Assembly: GCA_003168355.1 (NCBI GenBank)
Contig: PMSQ01000063.1
Location: forward strand, 1-64,000
Direction of reading: 5' to 3'
DNA from: Acidobacteriaceae bacterium
Lineage (GTDB): Bacteria; Acidobacteriota; Terriglobia; Terriglobales; Acidobacteriaceae
DNA length: 64,000 nt
In this document: piece by piece, positions 18,441 to 27,738 of the stretch
How positions within the stretch are numbered: position 1 is the stretch's first letter
Layout of the letters: every line of letters begins with the position of its first letter
Notes under the pieces: generated by a model
Told to the model about the DNA's origin: nothing
Database searches by the model: none
Seen by the model: the letters and a program-made list of their open reading frames with translations, nothing else
Position numbers and translations under genes: made by a program

Positions 18441-19091
18441 TTACTGTCCCGCGCTGGCCACCGCAGTGGTCATTGCAAGAGGGCGGTTGAGTTCGAGCGT
18501 GAGTTCGGTGCCGGCGGGGAGCGTGGCCGACCGGTGCTTAGTCAGCCAATGAACGCCGGTTGAGCCTGCGCCGACCACTCCTCCGATGACGATTCCGGGA
18601 GGGCCACCGATGAGGCCGCCGATCAGCATGCCACCGGCTGTGCCGCCGCCGGTTTCCATCTGGTCGCGGCGGTCGTGACCAGATCCTTTAAACTCGCCTT
18701 CTTGATTTACATCGGTACCGCCGCCGGCATTGGTATCGACCAGTGTGGCATCGAGGAAAAGGTGCTCACCGGTAGGGAGGACCAGCGCTTCGGCCAAAAT
18801 TCCGATGGTGGGTTTGCCCGAGATCCGGCGGGGCTCGTCCACCTTGGTGACACGGCCTTCCACCATTGTGCCGGCAGGAATAACCGTCTTGCCTTCGATC
18901 ACCACGGCCTGGGTCAGCCGCGCCTGGAAAGGATCACCAGCCTTGTTGCTGAAGGTCGCAAGAGTTGTTTCCAGCTTAACCATCAGCGCCGTGCCGGCTG
19001 GTACGGGCGAACTGGTCTGCGCCGCAGCCATCGTACTCACATAGGAGTATGCCATCAGCAAGATGCAGGATAGAACTGTCCACTTCTTCAT
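18441..19091 (-). CDS. secreted protein with glycine-zipper segment
   Basis: 216 residues. A signal peptide (MKKWTVLSCILLMAYSYVSTMAAAQ) is followed by PAGTALMVKLETTLAT, VIPAGTMVEGRVTKVDEPRRISG and LILPTG-like strands, a beta pattern reminiscent of TrbI/VirB10-like folds. A Gly-rich hydrophobic stretch (GGMLIGGLIGGPPGIVIGG, about residues 150-170) looks like a glycine zipper, and a further PAGTELTLELNRPL strand ends the protein. Function is unknown. The start has a GGAGGA ribosome-binding site; an in-frame GTG one codon upstream is equally possible. An intrinsic terminator follows the stop. Confidence 0.6.
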   Translation of the reverse strand: MKKWTVLSCILLMAYSYVSTMAAAQTSSPVPAGTALMVKLETTLATFSNKAGDPFQARLTQAVVIEGKTVIPAGTMVEGRVTKVDEPRRISGKPTIGILAEALVLPTGEHLFLDATLVDTNAGGGTDVNQEGEFKGSGHDRRDQMETGGGTAGGMLIGGLIGGPPGIVIGGVVGAGSTGVHWLTKHRSATLPAGTELTLELNRPLAMTTAVASAGQ

Positions 19092-19262
19092 CACTCCTCC
19101 TCAAGTCTTCCAACCCTTAAACCCACGATTCTTGCTTTCGACTCTAGACCAGACCGAAGTCCGGAACAATATGTGGCGGGGCTAAGGAACCAGCGAAGAC
19201 AAGGGTTGGGCGTGATTTATGGAGAGGCACTCGTCCAAAGGGCCTGGTGATAACCTTACCGG

Positions 19263-19943
19263 ATGCCTACCGAACCTGATGCGGGCTCCTACACTCAAAA
19301 GCCGGCTCGATCCTCTGCGGCGGTTGTCTTTGCCCTCATCATAGGTTTACTGCTCGGGATTCTGTGTGTCGGCTCGATAGGATGGTTGATGCTATCGCGA
19401 AGTTCCGGGCGTGCCCTGTTGGGGCATGTGTGGTCGGCGGTGACCGGTAGAACCCTCAGCATCGACGTAAGCCAGCCCACTGTGGTCGATCGCATTCAGC
19501 GCCTGCAGCGGCTGGAGACCGTGGTTTACACCATGGACAAGCTCGTGACCGGCGCGAAAGAGAATCCCATCTTCCCGGATTTTCTTGCCGGAGATCGCCT
19601 TCTGATGATGGTACACGGCGAAGTGGTCGCCGGACTTGATTTCTCGAATCTGAAGCCGGGCGACGTCAGAGTGGATGGCAAGCAGATTCGGTTGCATCTT
19701 CCCGCGGCCGAGGTGTTCCACACCCGGATCGATAGCGCGAAGACCCGGGTGTATTCCAGGCAAACTGGGCTGCTGGTGCCGACCGATCCAAATCTGGAAA
19801 CGCAAGTTCGACAGGAGGCAGAACGTGAACTGCAAGAGGCTGCCTTGGCCGATGGCATCTTGCGGATCGCGCAACAGAATGCGGCGTCGACTATCGGGGG
19901 TCTATTGCAGGGTTTGGGATTCGAGAAGATCGACTTCGACTAA
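19263..19943 (+). CDS. DUF4230-family membrane-anchored protein
   Basis: 226 residues. A single N-terminal membrane segment (SSAAVVFALIIGLLLGILCVGSIG) anchors a domain with the DUF4230 pattern: RIQRLQRLETVVYTMDKLVTG, GEVVAGLDFSNLKPGDVRVDG, IRLHLPAAEVFHTRIDSAKTRVYSRQTGLL and a helical QEAERELQEAALADGILRIAQQNA end. The domain should face the periplasm. The family has no established function. No operon partner is evident. Confidence 0.7.
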   Translation: MPTEPDAGSYTQKPARSSAAVVFALIIGLLLGILCVGSIGWLMLSRSSGRALLGHVWSAVTGRTLSIDVSQPTVVDRIQRLQRLETVVYTMDKLVTGAKENPIFPDFLAGDRLLMMVHGEVVAGLDFSNLKPGDVRVDGKQIRLHLPAAEVFHTRIDSAKTRVYSRQTGLLVPTDPNLETQVRQEAERELQEAALADGILRIAQQNAASTIGGLLQGLGFEKIDFD

Positions 19944-19979
19944 GGCAGAGCCGATCTCGGCCGCGTGACGGGTGCGCCC

Positions 19980-21203
19980 TCATTCTCCGCTTTTTGCTGC
20001 GCGAGAAGATGGTAAAGATGCTGCGGTGGCGGAGAGTACCAGTGGACTTGAGGTTGGATCGACAGGAGCGAGTACGGCGATCTCTTTGTCAATCGTTCCC
20101 CATCGCGATAAATGGTCGAGTTTGATCAGAAGAGTCTGCGTAAGTTCCTGCCCCTTGGCGGCCAACAACATTCCTCTACCCAGAGTTCTAATCTCCTGCT
20201 GCAAGATCATACCTGTCGTAAGCTTTGAAGCTGGAAGCTTGCGCAACTCCATTTTTGCGCTTTCGGGGTTAAGGCCTGCCACCGCCTCAACCAGTTCTGG
20301 CCCGAACTCGCTGAGCCGATCACGAAGCCTGGCAATTGCATCTTCGTCCGACAACCCCTTCATTCTGAGGTTGTCAAACGCAACCGCCAGCTTGAGCATT
20401 TTCGCTCCAAGCACGATGTCTGCCGCCAAGGAAACTGGCTCGCCAGGAACTTCGTGCGCGGTTTTCTCCGTTAGTTGCTGACTAATCATCCATGCTATCG
20501 GTTCCAGCCGGGGAATATTGACGAGTAGGTCTCTCGCCACTTGTGGATGAGCAGCGAACCTGGCCTGATCTTCCGATGAGAGGCTGTTGCCAACGTATGC
20601 CGCCTGGATGAGGTCGGGATCAAGCGTAATGCACCCCAACTGCGACAACATGGCTGCAGCCTCGAAACGCCATGGAGAAGGCAGATTGAACTTGCCCACC
20701 AGGTAGCGGACCAGGTGCGCAATCCGCATTGATCTTCCAAAAGCCTCTGGGCTGGCAGCGCTTAGGACGTCCGTCAGTACCTTTATGCTCCCCATGAGGG
20801 TCTTTTCGAGGAGATCCTTCTCAGCCGTTACCAGGCGGTACTGGACCAATCCGGTGGTGAGAGCCTTTGCCAGAACCTCCTTTTCGCACGGCTTGGTGAG
20901 AAAGCGAAATATGTTTCCCTCATTCACCGCTTGCATGGCCGCGTCCAGGTCTGTGTAGCCGGTCAGCAACATCCTTACCGTGTCCGGCGCCGTCCCCCGC
21001 ACCCGCGCCAAGAACTGGGCACCGTTCATTTCAGGCATACGCATGTCAGAGATCACAACCGCGTACGGACCGTGTTCTTGAATGGCGGCCAGGGCCTTTT
21101 CTCCGCCCACGGCGGTGTCTACCTGAAACTCGCGGTGCAGTATTCGCTTGTAGCCATTCAGTACGTCCGGCTCGTCATCTACGAAAAGAATTTTGTCACT
21201 CAC
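19980..21203 (-). CDS. response regulator with degenerate HD output domain
   Basis: 407 residues from a GTG at 21203 preceded by AGGGGGA. The receiver has acidic pair Asp9-Asp10, phosphoacceptor Asp53 (VVISDMRMPEMNG), Thr of LLTGYTD and Lys of LTKPCEKE, the layout of RpfG-type regulators. The following helical region resembles an HD-GYP domain in outline (FEAAAMLSQLGCITLDPDLI, HPQVARDLLVNIPRLEPIAWMI), but the metal-binding HD pair is replaced by SQ and no HHExxDGxGYP segment is present, so phosphodiesterase activity against c-di-GMP is unlikely. It is divergent from the ethylene-receptor-like kinase and could be its target. Confidence 0.8.
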   Translation of the reverse strand: MSDKILFVDDEPDVLNGYKRILHREFQVDTAVGGEKALAAIQEHGPYAVVISDMRMPEMNGAQFLARVRGTAPDTVRMLLTGYTDLDAAMQAVNEGNIFRFLTKPCEKEVLAKALTTGLVQYRLVTAEKDLLEKTLMGSIKVLTDVLSAASPEAFGRSMRIAHLVRYLVGKFNLPSPWRFEAAAMLSQLGCITLDPDLIQAAYVGNSLSSEDQARFAAHPQVARDLLVNIPRLEPIAWMISQQLTEKTAHEVPGEPVSLAADIVLGAKMLKLAVAFDNLRMKGLSDEDAIARLRDRLSEFGPELVEAVAGLNPESAKMELRKLPASKLTTGMILQQEIRTLGRGMLLAAKGQELTQTLLIKLDHLSRWGTIDKEIAVLAPVDPTSSPLVLSATAASLPSSRAAKSGE

Positions 21204-21570
21204 GGTGTTCCCCCTAATGGCCTCCCATCGGCACCGGGTGCACAACGCATGAATTACTTTTGATACCTCCCTGTGGGAGAGTAACTCTTACTGGCAGTCT
21301 GAAGAAAACCAGGTCCTGTACCGATACTTCTCACAGCCAAACAACCCCGAATCAGGAACCGCTTCGAAATGGGAGTGCGGCTATGCCGAAGACATCACAC
21401 AGCCCTTTCAGCCCTTCGAGTTTATTGGGAACTGGACGATTATCACTCTACATGCGCCAGTGATCAGTACATGGCATCGTCGGCAACTGTTGGCAACTAA
21501 ATTACCCTGGAATTGGAGACCGAGGCTGCGTCCGCCGTCAGCAGGCCGAATCTAGGGTGGAGATAAGGCC
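21204..21570. promoter_or_regulatory. 367-base divergent regulatory region of the ethylene-receptor-like cluster
   Basis: Sits between the REC-HD gene (minus) and the kinase (plus), so it should hold both promoters. A ten-base-spaced direct repeat GGCAACT (21482-21488 and 21492-21498) and a small inverted repeat CTCCC-TGT-GGGAG (21267-21279) are visible. No clear -35/-10 pair was recognised, and no open frame looks real. Confidence 0.3.
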
Positions 21571-23232
21571 TTGGAGTTCCTTAAGCCACTGTTTTCTTCC
21601 GACTTCATGCCCCACGGCTACTGCTATCAGTGGAACCCGTCGATCCTATGGCTGCACGTCGTCTCGGACACGCTGATCACGCTTTCTTACTACTTCATTC
21701 CGCTCGTGCTCATTTATTTCGTCCGCAAGCGCCACGATCTTCCTTTCAACCGGATGTTCGTCATGTTCGGGGTTTTCATTCTGGGTTGCGGCACCACCCA
21801 CCTCATGGAAGTCTGGACCGTGTGGCACCCTGATTACCTCCTATCGGGTCTCATTAAAGCTATTACGGCCGTTGTTTCCGTGGCGACAGCGGCACTGCTC
21901 ATACCACTGGTTCCCAAGGCACTGGCCTTGGCCAGCCCTTCGGACCTGCAGGCAATCAACCGCCAGCTTGAAACCGAGGTTGCCGAGCGCCAAAGGGCAC
22001 AAGAGATCCTGCGCCAGGCTCACAGAGATACCGAAGTCCTCCTGAATTCGGTTCCGTCGCTGTTGATTGCACTGGACGCGAATGGTCACATTCGACAATG
22101 GAACAAAGCTGCAACCATGATTTTGGGGTGGCAGGAAGGCGACGTACCGGGCAAGACTCTGGATGAGTGTGGAGTCAAGTGGCTCACGGCTAGCATCAGT
22201 GCCCAGGTCGCAGCTCGCGTCCAAGACCCGTCTGCCTGCAGTCTCGACGACATCAGGTTAGACAAGAGCGGAGTAATCCGATCCCTCGGTCTCAATGCCA
22301 TTCCACTCAATACGGATGGGGCGGCAGGGATTCTGGTGGTGGGCGCTGATATAACCGACCGGATAATGCTCAAAGAACAGCTTCTTCAGGCTCAGAAGCT
22401 GGAGTCCATCGGGCAACTTGCGGCAGGAATCGCGCATGAAATCAATACCCCGACGCAGTACATCGGAGACAATGTGCGGTTCTTGAAAGATGCTTTCCAA
22501 GACCTAAGCGGTCTGCTGGCTAATTACGGCCGCTTGTTGGTAACGGCTAAAGACGCCGCCCTTCCTGGCCAAATCGTGCAGGAGGTCTCCGCTGCGGTCG
22601 AGCACGCCGACGTTGGCTACCTGCTGGAAGAGATTCCCAAGGCCATCGAGCAGACTTTAGAGGGCGTGGCCCGGGTATCGAAGCTAGTGGGTGCGATGAA
22701 GGATTTCTCCCATCCTGGCTCGAAAGAAAAAACCTTTCTGGATCTGAATCGCGCCATTGAAAGCACGATTACGGTCGCACGCAACGAGTGGAAATACGTA
22801 GCCGACCTGGAAACCGACTACGACTCCTCATTGCCCATGGTTTCGTGTTTGCCTGGCGAGTTCAACCAAGTGATCCTGAACCTAATCATCAATGCCGCGC
22901 ATGCCATTGCCGATGTGGTCAGTAAAGGAGGCTCAACCAAGGGAAAAATTAAAGTGCAAACGCGGAATTGTCCGGAGTGGGACGAGATTCGAATCCAAGA
23001 CACGGGTTCGGGGATCCCCGAAAAGGTGCGGGCCCGAATCTTCGATCCTTTCTTCACTACCAAAGAGATCGGCAAGGGAACCGGGCAGGGCTTGGCCATC
23101 GCCCGCTCGGTGGTCGTCGATAAACACGGTGGAACCATTCATTTCGAGACCGAGGAGGGGAAAGGTACAACCTTTATCATTCGTCTCCCCCGAAATGGCA
23201 AGGTTCTTGCCATCAGCGGGGCCTCGGCGTGA
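21571..23232 (+). CDS. ethylene-receptor-like hybrid: ETR1-type membrane domain, PAS, histidine kinase
   Basis: 553 residues from a TTG at 21571 with GGTGGAG nine bases upstream (an ATG at 21607 lacks a ribosome-binding site). Residues 25-125 form three membrane helices that reproduce the plant ETR1 ethylene-binding site in register: Asp33, Tyr40, Ile70, Cys73, His77 and Trp82 correspond to ETR1 Asp25, Tyr32, Ile62, Cys65, His69 and Trp74, with identical spacing and the CGTTHL copper-ligand motif. A PAS domain (about 150-270), HisKA with His289 ([12 protein letters not shown]) and HATPase_c ([27 protein letters not shown]) follow. It has no GAF or receiver domain, unlike ETR1. Its stop overlaps the REC-HDOD gene. 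Ethylene binding is inferred, not shown. Confidence 0.85.
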   Translation: MEFLKPLFSSDFMPHGYCYQWNPSILWLHVVSDTLITLSYYFIPLVLIYFVRKRHDLPFNRMFVMFGVFILGCGTTHLMEVWTVWHPDYLLSGLIKAITAVVSVATAALLIPLVPKALALASPSDLQAINRQLETEVAERQRAQEILRQAHRDTEVLLNSVPSLLIALDANGHIRQWNKAATMILGWQEGDVPGKTLDECGVKWLTASISAQVAARVQDPSACSLDDIRLDKSGVIRSLGLNAIPLNTDGAAGILVVGADITDRIMLKEQLLQAQKLESIGQLAAGIAHEINTPTQYIGDNVRFLKDAFQDLSGLLANYGRLLVTAKDAALPGQIVQEVSAAVEHADVGYLLEEIPKAIEQTLEGVARVSKLVGAMKDFSHPGSKEKTFLDLNRAIESTITVARNEWKYVADLETDYDSSLPMVSCLPGEFNQVILNLIINAAHAIADVVSKGGSTKGKIKVQTRNCPEWDEIRIQDTGSGIPEKVRARIFDPFFTTKEIGKGTGQGLAIARSVVVDKHGGTIHFETEEGKGTTFIIRLPRNGKVLAISGASA

Positions 23233-24425
23233 AACGCATCTTGTTCGTGGACGATGAGAGCAAGGTTCTCGATGGCATCCGTCGTATGCTGCACTCCGAG
23301 CGGGAACGTTGGGACCTGCAGTTTGCAGTAGGCGGCGAAGCCGCCTTGCAGGCGTGCGAAGCTGGCAGCTTCGACGTGGTCGTTTCTGACCTGCGGATGC
23401 CGGGAATGGATGGTGCCACACTGCTTGGTCACATTCAGAACCGCTTTCCGAGCGCAGCGCGGATTGTCCTTTCCGGATATGCCGAGGTCGCGCTGGCCAC
23501 CCGCTCAGTTCCGGTGGCACATCGCTTTATCACCAAACCATGTAACGCAGCCGAACTGCAAGCTACGATTGAGCGTGTCTGCACTCTGCAGGACATATTG
23601 TGCGCACCCGAGATCCGAAAAATCGTCGGAGCCGTCGGTGAACTGCCCTCCCTTTCCAGCACGTTCACATCGCTTACGCAAGCGCTGCGAGACCCGAGCA
23701 CATCCATAAACCAGATTGCAGACGTCATCGGACAAGATGTCGCCATGTCGGCAAAAGTCTTGCAACTCGTCAACAGCGCTTTCTTCGGGTTGGCCCAGAG
23801 TGTCACCAGCTTGCGGGGCGCCGTCTCATATTTGGGTATGGAAACAATTAAGAATCTTGCCTTAGCTACCGAGACCTTCAGGGTTTTTGCGCCCGACCCA
23901 CGTATTCCACAATCAGTCTGCGAGAGCATCCAGCAACATGCGCACTGCACGGCCGCCATTGCCGGCAAGCTTCCCGGGGACCGGAAAACTCGGGAGGTTA
24001 CCGTCGTGGCCGCGCTTCTCCACGATGTTGGAAGACTCATCCTGGCAAGCAAAATGCCGGATATGTTCTGTTCTGTACTCTCACGTGCCGCTGAGCGCAA
24101 ATGCGAGCCCTTCGAAGCGGAAGAAGAACTACTGGGGACCTCACACGCGGAGATAGGTGCGTACCTGCTCGGATTGTGGGGCATCCCCAACCTTGCCGTT
24201 GAAGCGATCGCGCACCACCATCATCCCGCTCGCATTCCGCACTCCGGTTTCGACAGCTCAATAGCCGTCTATGTTGCGGACCTGTTGGCCCACGAACTGG
24301 ACGCTCACCCACAGGATTCGACAGGATCTGAACTCCGGGAGGCGGATCGATCCTGCCTTGAGACGCTCGGAATTTTGCACCGGTTTCCTGAATTTCGTGA
24401 GCTCGCGCTCCAAAGCGGCGACTGA
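23229..24425 (+). CDS. response regulator with HDOD output domain
   Basis: 398 residues. GTG start overlaps the kinase stop (GTGA), so the two are coupled. The receiver has Asp8-Asp9, phosphoacceptor Asp54 (VVVSDLRMPGMDG), LSGYAE and the Lys of ITKPCNAAEL. The C-terminal HDOD domain (about 130-330) starts GELPSLSSTFTSL and contains VIGQDVAMSAKVLQLVNSAFFG, an intact HD pair (AALLHDVGRLIL) and the late GIPNLAVEAIAHHH motif. HDOD proteins are poorly understood output modules for signalling. Placed directly after the ethylene-receptor-like kinase, it is the most likely phosphotransfer partner. Confidence 0.88.
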   Translation: MKRILFVDDESKVLDGIRRMLHSERERWDLQFAVGGEAALQACEAGSFDVVVSDLRMPGMDGATLLGHIQNRFPSAARIVLSGYAEVALATRSVPVAHRFITKPCNAAELQATIERVCTLQDILCAPEIRKIVGAVGELPSLSSTFTSLTQALRDPSTSINQIADVIGQDVAMSAKVLQLVNSAFFGLAQSVTSLRGAVSYLGMETIKNLALATETFRVFAPDPRIPQSVCESIQQHAHCTAAIAGKLPGDRKTREVTVVAALLHDVGRLILASKMPDMFCSVLSRAAERKCEPFEAEEELLGTSHAEIGAYLLGLWGIPNLAVEAIAHHHHPARIPHSGFDSSIAVYVADLLAHELDAHPQDSTGSELREADRSCLETLGILHRFPEFRELALQSGD

Positions 24426-24757
24426 AATGGCGATCTCCTGCAAACTCGTATCCACAACTTTGCACGCTATGAACGCCCGAGATTTATATGGTGGGCAGTG
24501 CAGGACTCGAACCTGCGACCTCCTGCTTGTAAGGCAGGCGCTCTAACCAGCTGAGCTAACCGCCCCTGGGTACTTTGGCGAGATCAGATTCCTTCGGCTG
24601 GGCTGAGGACAAGCGCCGTACCGTTGGGAACTCGCTTGAGGGGAACTGCGCGAATCGCGCTTGAGTGAGTATATGCGACGTGCGAAAACCCGGTCAAACC
24701 TGCCTGAGCCGCTTCAGCGCTCCAGAACGTGAGCGCCCTGCCTGCTAGACTGACGCG
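24426..24757. other. intergenic region around tRNA-Val
   Basis: Between the REC-HDOD stop and the deacetylase start. Apart from the tRNA at 24489-24565 nothing else was recognised. Confidence 0.5.
24489..24565 (-). tRNA. tRNA-Val (anticodon UAC)
   Basis: Read on the minus strand it folds into a full cloverleaf: acceptor GGGCGGT/ACTGCCC (one G-U), D arm with AGCTCAGCTGGTTAGAGC, anticodon stem CCTGC/GCAGG with loop CTTACAA (anticodon TAC, reads GUA), a TPsiC arm with GGTTCGAGTCC, and an encoded CCA end. The 77 bases include CCA. Confidence 0.95.
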
Positions 24758-25651
24758 GTGCGCCGGTTGATCGTCAATGCCGATGACTTTGGCTTTACCG
24801 CGGGCGTCAATCGCGGCATCGTCGAGGCTCACACTCGCGGCATCGTGACTTCCTCCACGCTGATGGCCAACGGGCGTGCCTTCGAAGACGCGGTGTGCTT
24901 GGCAAAGACTGTGCCCCGGCTCAGTGTGGGCTGCCATGTCGTACTGATCGACGGCCAGCCGGTGCTGGATGCGGAGCGGCTGCCCTCCCTAACTTCGCGG
25001 CATTCCGGCGGCGTTCGCTTCCGCGACGGGCTGAAGTCCTTCGCTGCCCGTGCGCTCGCCGGCGGGCTGAATGCGGGCGAGATCGAAGCGGAGACAAGCG
25101 CACAGATTCGCAAGCTCCAATCGGCTGGCATCATCGTCTCCCATCTCGATACCCATAAACACACACATTTGTTTCCGGCAGTGTTGCGTCCGCTGTTGCG
25201 TGCCGCGCGAGCTTGCGGAGTGCGGGCTGTGCGCAATCCCTTCGGCCCGCGCCAACCGCTGATATCTGGTCAACTGCTGGCGCGGCCCACTCTCTGGACG
25301 CGATACATCGAGGTAGGAATTCTGCGCGCTCTCGCCGGTAAGTTCCGCGAGGCTGCGGCGCGCGAGGGCCTCGTGACTCCCAATGGCACGCTTGGCATCG
25401 TCGTGACCGGGGCGCTCGATGAAAAACTTTTCCGCGGCATCGCCGCAATCATTCCCGAAGGCACCTGGGAATTCGTCTGCCACCCAGGCTACAACGATGA
25501 TGATCTCAAGTCGGCCAACACTCGCCTGCGCGAATCGAGGGAGACCGAGTTGCGCCTTTTGACGATGCCCGAGGCACGAGAGTTGCTGTTGACTCAGGGC
25601 ATCGCTTTAGTTTCGTATCGCGATCTGATTCTCGCCAACACCCTTGAATAG
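24758..25651 (+). CDS. ChbG/HpnK (YdjC-like) family deacetylase
   Basis: 297 residues from GTG 24758. The family signatures are the N-terminal VNADDFGFTAGVNRGI, STLMANG, the metal-binding HLDTHKHTHLFP and the C-terminal EFVCHPGYND. YdjC-like proteins are carbohydrate N-deacetylases such as chitooligosaccharide deacetylase ChbG or the hopanoid-linked HpnK. No hopanoid or chitobiose genes are nearby to choose between them. It ends 41 bases before a PilZ-domain frame and is not obviously in an operon. Confidence 0.8.
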   Translation: MRRLIVNADDFGFTAGVNRGIVEAHTRGIVTSSTLMANGRAFEDAVCLAKTVPRLSVGCHVVLIDGQPVLDAERLPSLTSRHSGGVRFRDGLKSFAARALAGGLNAGEIEAETSAQIRKLQSAGIIVSHLDTHKHTHLFPAVLRPLLRAARACGVRAVRNPFGPRQPLISGQLLARPTLWTRYIEVGILRALAGKFREAAAREGLVTPNGTLGIVVTGALDEKLFRGIAAIIPEGTWEFVCHPGYNDDDLKSANTRLRESRETELRLLTMPEARELLLTQGIALVSYRDLILANTLE

Positions 25652-25782
25652 TATTCTCTGAGTGCAATTCCGACAGATCATCCTCGACTCGGATGACTAT
25701 CGTAACCTTCGGCAAATCATCTCTGGAGGGTATGATTGCCTTAGATCTAGCTCAGAAGACTCAGGCTGGGAGGCCTTTTATC

Positions 25783-26463
25783 ATGTCTGCCTCAGGGGCA
25801 GCCCCGCGCGCGACCTTGGACTTGCGCATACGTGTGTGGGGCATGGGGGCTAATAACCAGCCCTTCCATCAGAATGCCACTGCCCAGAACGCTAGCATCA
25901 CAGGAGCGTGCATTTCCGGCCTCGAACAGGGGTTAAAGGTGGGCGACGTCATCGGCGTTCAATTCGACACCAGGAAAGCGCGCTGCAGAGTAATCTGGGT
26001 GATGGAAGCCGGAGGCCAAAAGAAACTTCAAATCGGCGTGCAATTGGTGGCTGACCAGGAGTGCCCCTGGCTTTCAGAGTTGCCGGTCGAAATGCGGTCC
26101 AACCTGCTGGTTCCCTCGGCTGACAATCGCAGAAGGTTTCAGCGTCATAAAATCTCTTTCCCCCTCGAATTCCGCGACGAACGCGTGAACACCCCCATGC
26201 GGGTAAACGCCACCGACATCAGTGGAAACGGTTGTTATGTTGAGGTCGCCATGCCGTTGGAGGTCACCACCGTGCTGAAGGTGGATTTCTGGATCGACCA
26301 GGAGCGCGTCACCGCCACCGCCACGGTTCGCACGCGCGACCCCGGAGTCGGCATGGGCATTGAATTCACAGGTATGCCGGAGGACTCCAAGAAGCGCTTC
26401 CAAGCCCATCTGGACAAGCTGGACCCTGGCATTTCCAAGCCGGGGCCAAAAACCCCTGAGTAG
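25783..26463 (+). CDS. PilZ-domain protein (c-di-GMP receptor candidate)
   Basis: 226 residues from the ATG at 25783, which has GGGAGG nine bases upstream; an upstream ATG at 25693 or 25732 would add residues without a better ribosome-binding site. The C-terminal half is a PilZ domain with the c-di-GMP motifs RRRFQRHK (RxxxR) and ATDISGNGCYVE (D/NxSxxG). The N-terminal half repeats a similar beta-barrel pattern (LRIRVWG, ASITGACISGLEQG, GVQFDTRKARCRVIWV) but without the arginine motif, so it looks like a degenerate tandem PilZ. No effector domain is present. A glycosyltransferase follows 132 bases later. Confidence 0.8.
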   Translation: MSASGAAPRATLDLRIRVWGMGANNQPFHQNATAQNASITGACISGLEQGLKVGDVIGVQFDTRKARCRVIWVMEAGGQKKLQIGVQLVADQECPWLSELPVEMRSNLLVPSADNRRRFQRHKISFPLEFRDERVNTPMRVNATDISGNGCYVEVAMPLEVTTVLKVDFWIDQERVTATATVRTRDPGVGMGIEFTGMPEDSKKRFQAHLDKLDPGISKPGPKTPE

Positions 26464-26595
26464 CTCGTCGCTCCAAATCGCGTTCTCAGCGTGTTAACAC
26501 CCCTCCGTCCACTGTAGAATCTGCATCCTCTATAGTTTCCAGCCATCGAATCACAGGACCCCACAGAACCACGGGAAAGGGCGGACTTCGGCAAG

Positions 26596-27738
26596 ATGAA
26601 GATTGGGATCACCTGTTATCCCACCTACGGCGGCAGCGGCGTGGTGGCGACTGAACTCGGCCTGGAGCTGGCGCAGCGCGGCCACGAAATTCATTTTATC
26701 TCCTATGCCCAGCCCATCCGGCTCCGCGGGCAGGAACCCAACATTCACTATCACGAGGTCGAAGTGTCGCGGTACCCGCTGTTCGACTATCCGCCCTACG
26801 ATCTGGCGCTGGCCACACGCATGGCCGAAGTTGCGCAGTTGTACGATCTCGATTTGTTGCACGTCCACTATGCGATCCCGCACTCCGTGAGCGCACTGCT
26901 GGCGCGCCAGATGCTTGCGGATGGTCCGCGCGGCCGCCGGTTGCCCTTCGTCACCACTCTGCATGGCACAGACATCACGCTGGTGGGGCTGGATCGCTCC
27001 TACCTTCCCATCACGCGTTATTCAATTGACCAGAGTGACGGCGTCACCGCTATCTCGAACTACCTTCGCGACCGCACCATGCGGGTCTTCGACGTGAAGA
27101 AAGAAATCGAAGTCATCTACAACTCGGTCAATTGCGACGTGTATTGCAGGCCGAAGAACTGGGCGGAACTTCGCACCGAGTACGCGCCGAACGGGGAACG
27201 GTTGCTGGTGCATCTCTCGAATTTTCGCCCGGTAAAGCGCGTCTCGGATGTGATCGAGATATTTGATCGCGTGCGAAAGGAAATGCCGTCAAAACTGATG
27301 CTGATCGGCGATGGCCCGGACCGTTCTGTGGCCGAGTGGTTGGCAGTACAAAAGGGAATCCACGAAGATGTTCTCTTTCTGGGCAAGCAGGATCAGGTCC
27401 AGGAAAAGCTGGGGGTCGCCGATATTATGCTGATGCCGAGTGAGCTTGAATCATTCGGTCTGGCGGCGCTGGAAGGGATGGCCTGTGAAGTCGTGCCCAT
27501 CGCAACCCGTACCGGCGGCGTGCCGGAAGTGATTGAACATGGCGTTAGCGGCTATCTGGCCGAGGTTGGCGACGTGGACACGATGGCCCGCTACGCCATC
27601 GAACTCTTGAACGATGAAAGCCGCCTGCGGGCCACGGGCAAGGCGGCTCGTGCTGTGGCCCAGGCCCGTTTTTGCTCCAGCAGGATAGTCCCCCAATACG
27701 AAGAGTTTTACCGGCGCGTCGTCGAGCGCTCTTCGTAG
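26596..27738 (+). CDS. bshA: N-acetyl-alpha-D-glucosaminyl L-malate synthase (bacillithiol step 1)
   Basis: 380 residues of a GT-B, GT4-family glycosyltransferase. MKIGITCYPTYGGSGVVATELG at the N-terminus, HVHYAIPHSVSALLA, TTLHGTDITLVG, YNSVNCDVY, HLSNFRPVKRV, LIGDGPD and MPSELESFGLAALEGMACE are the BshA signature blocks. It joins UDP-GlcNAc to L-malate, the first step of bacillithiol. BshB (deacetylase) and BshC (ligase) are not in the window; the ChbG-like gene two genes upstream is a different deacetylase family. The 3' end overlaps that of the LytS-like kinase on the other strand by 31 bases. Confidence 0.93.
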   Translation: MKIGITCYPTYGGSGVVATELGLELAQRGHEIHFISYAQPIRLRGQEPNIHYHEVEVSRYPLFDYPPYDLALATRMAEVAQLYDLDLLHVHYAIPHSVSALLARQMLADGPRGRRLPFVTTLHGTDITLVGLDRSYLPITRYSIDQSDGVTAISNYLRDRTMRVFDVKKEIEVIYNSVNCDVYCRPKNWAELRTEYAPNGERLLVHLSNFRPVKRVSDVIEIFDRVRKEMPSKLMLIGDGPDRSVAEWLAVQKGIHEDVLFLGKQDQVQEKLGVADIMLMPSELESFGLAALEGMACEVVPIATRTGGVPEVIEHGVSGYLAEVGDVDTMARYAIELLNDESRLRATGKAARAVAQARFCSSRIVPQYEEFYRRVVERSS

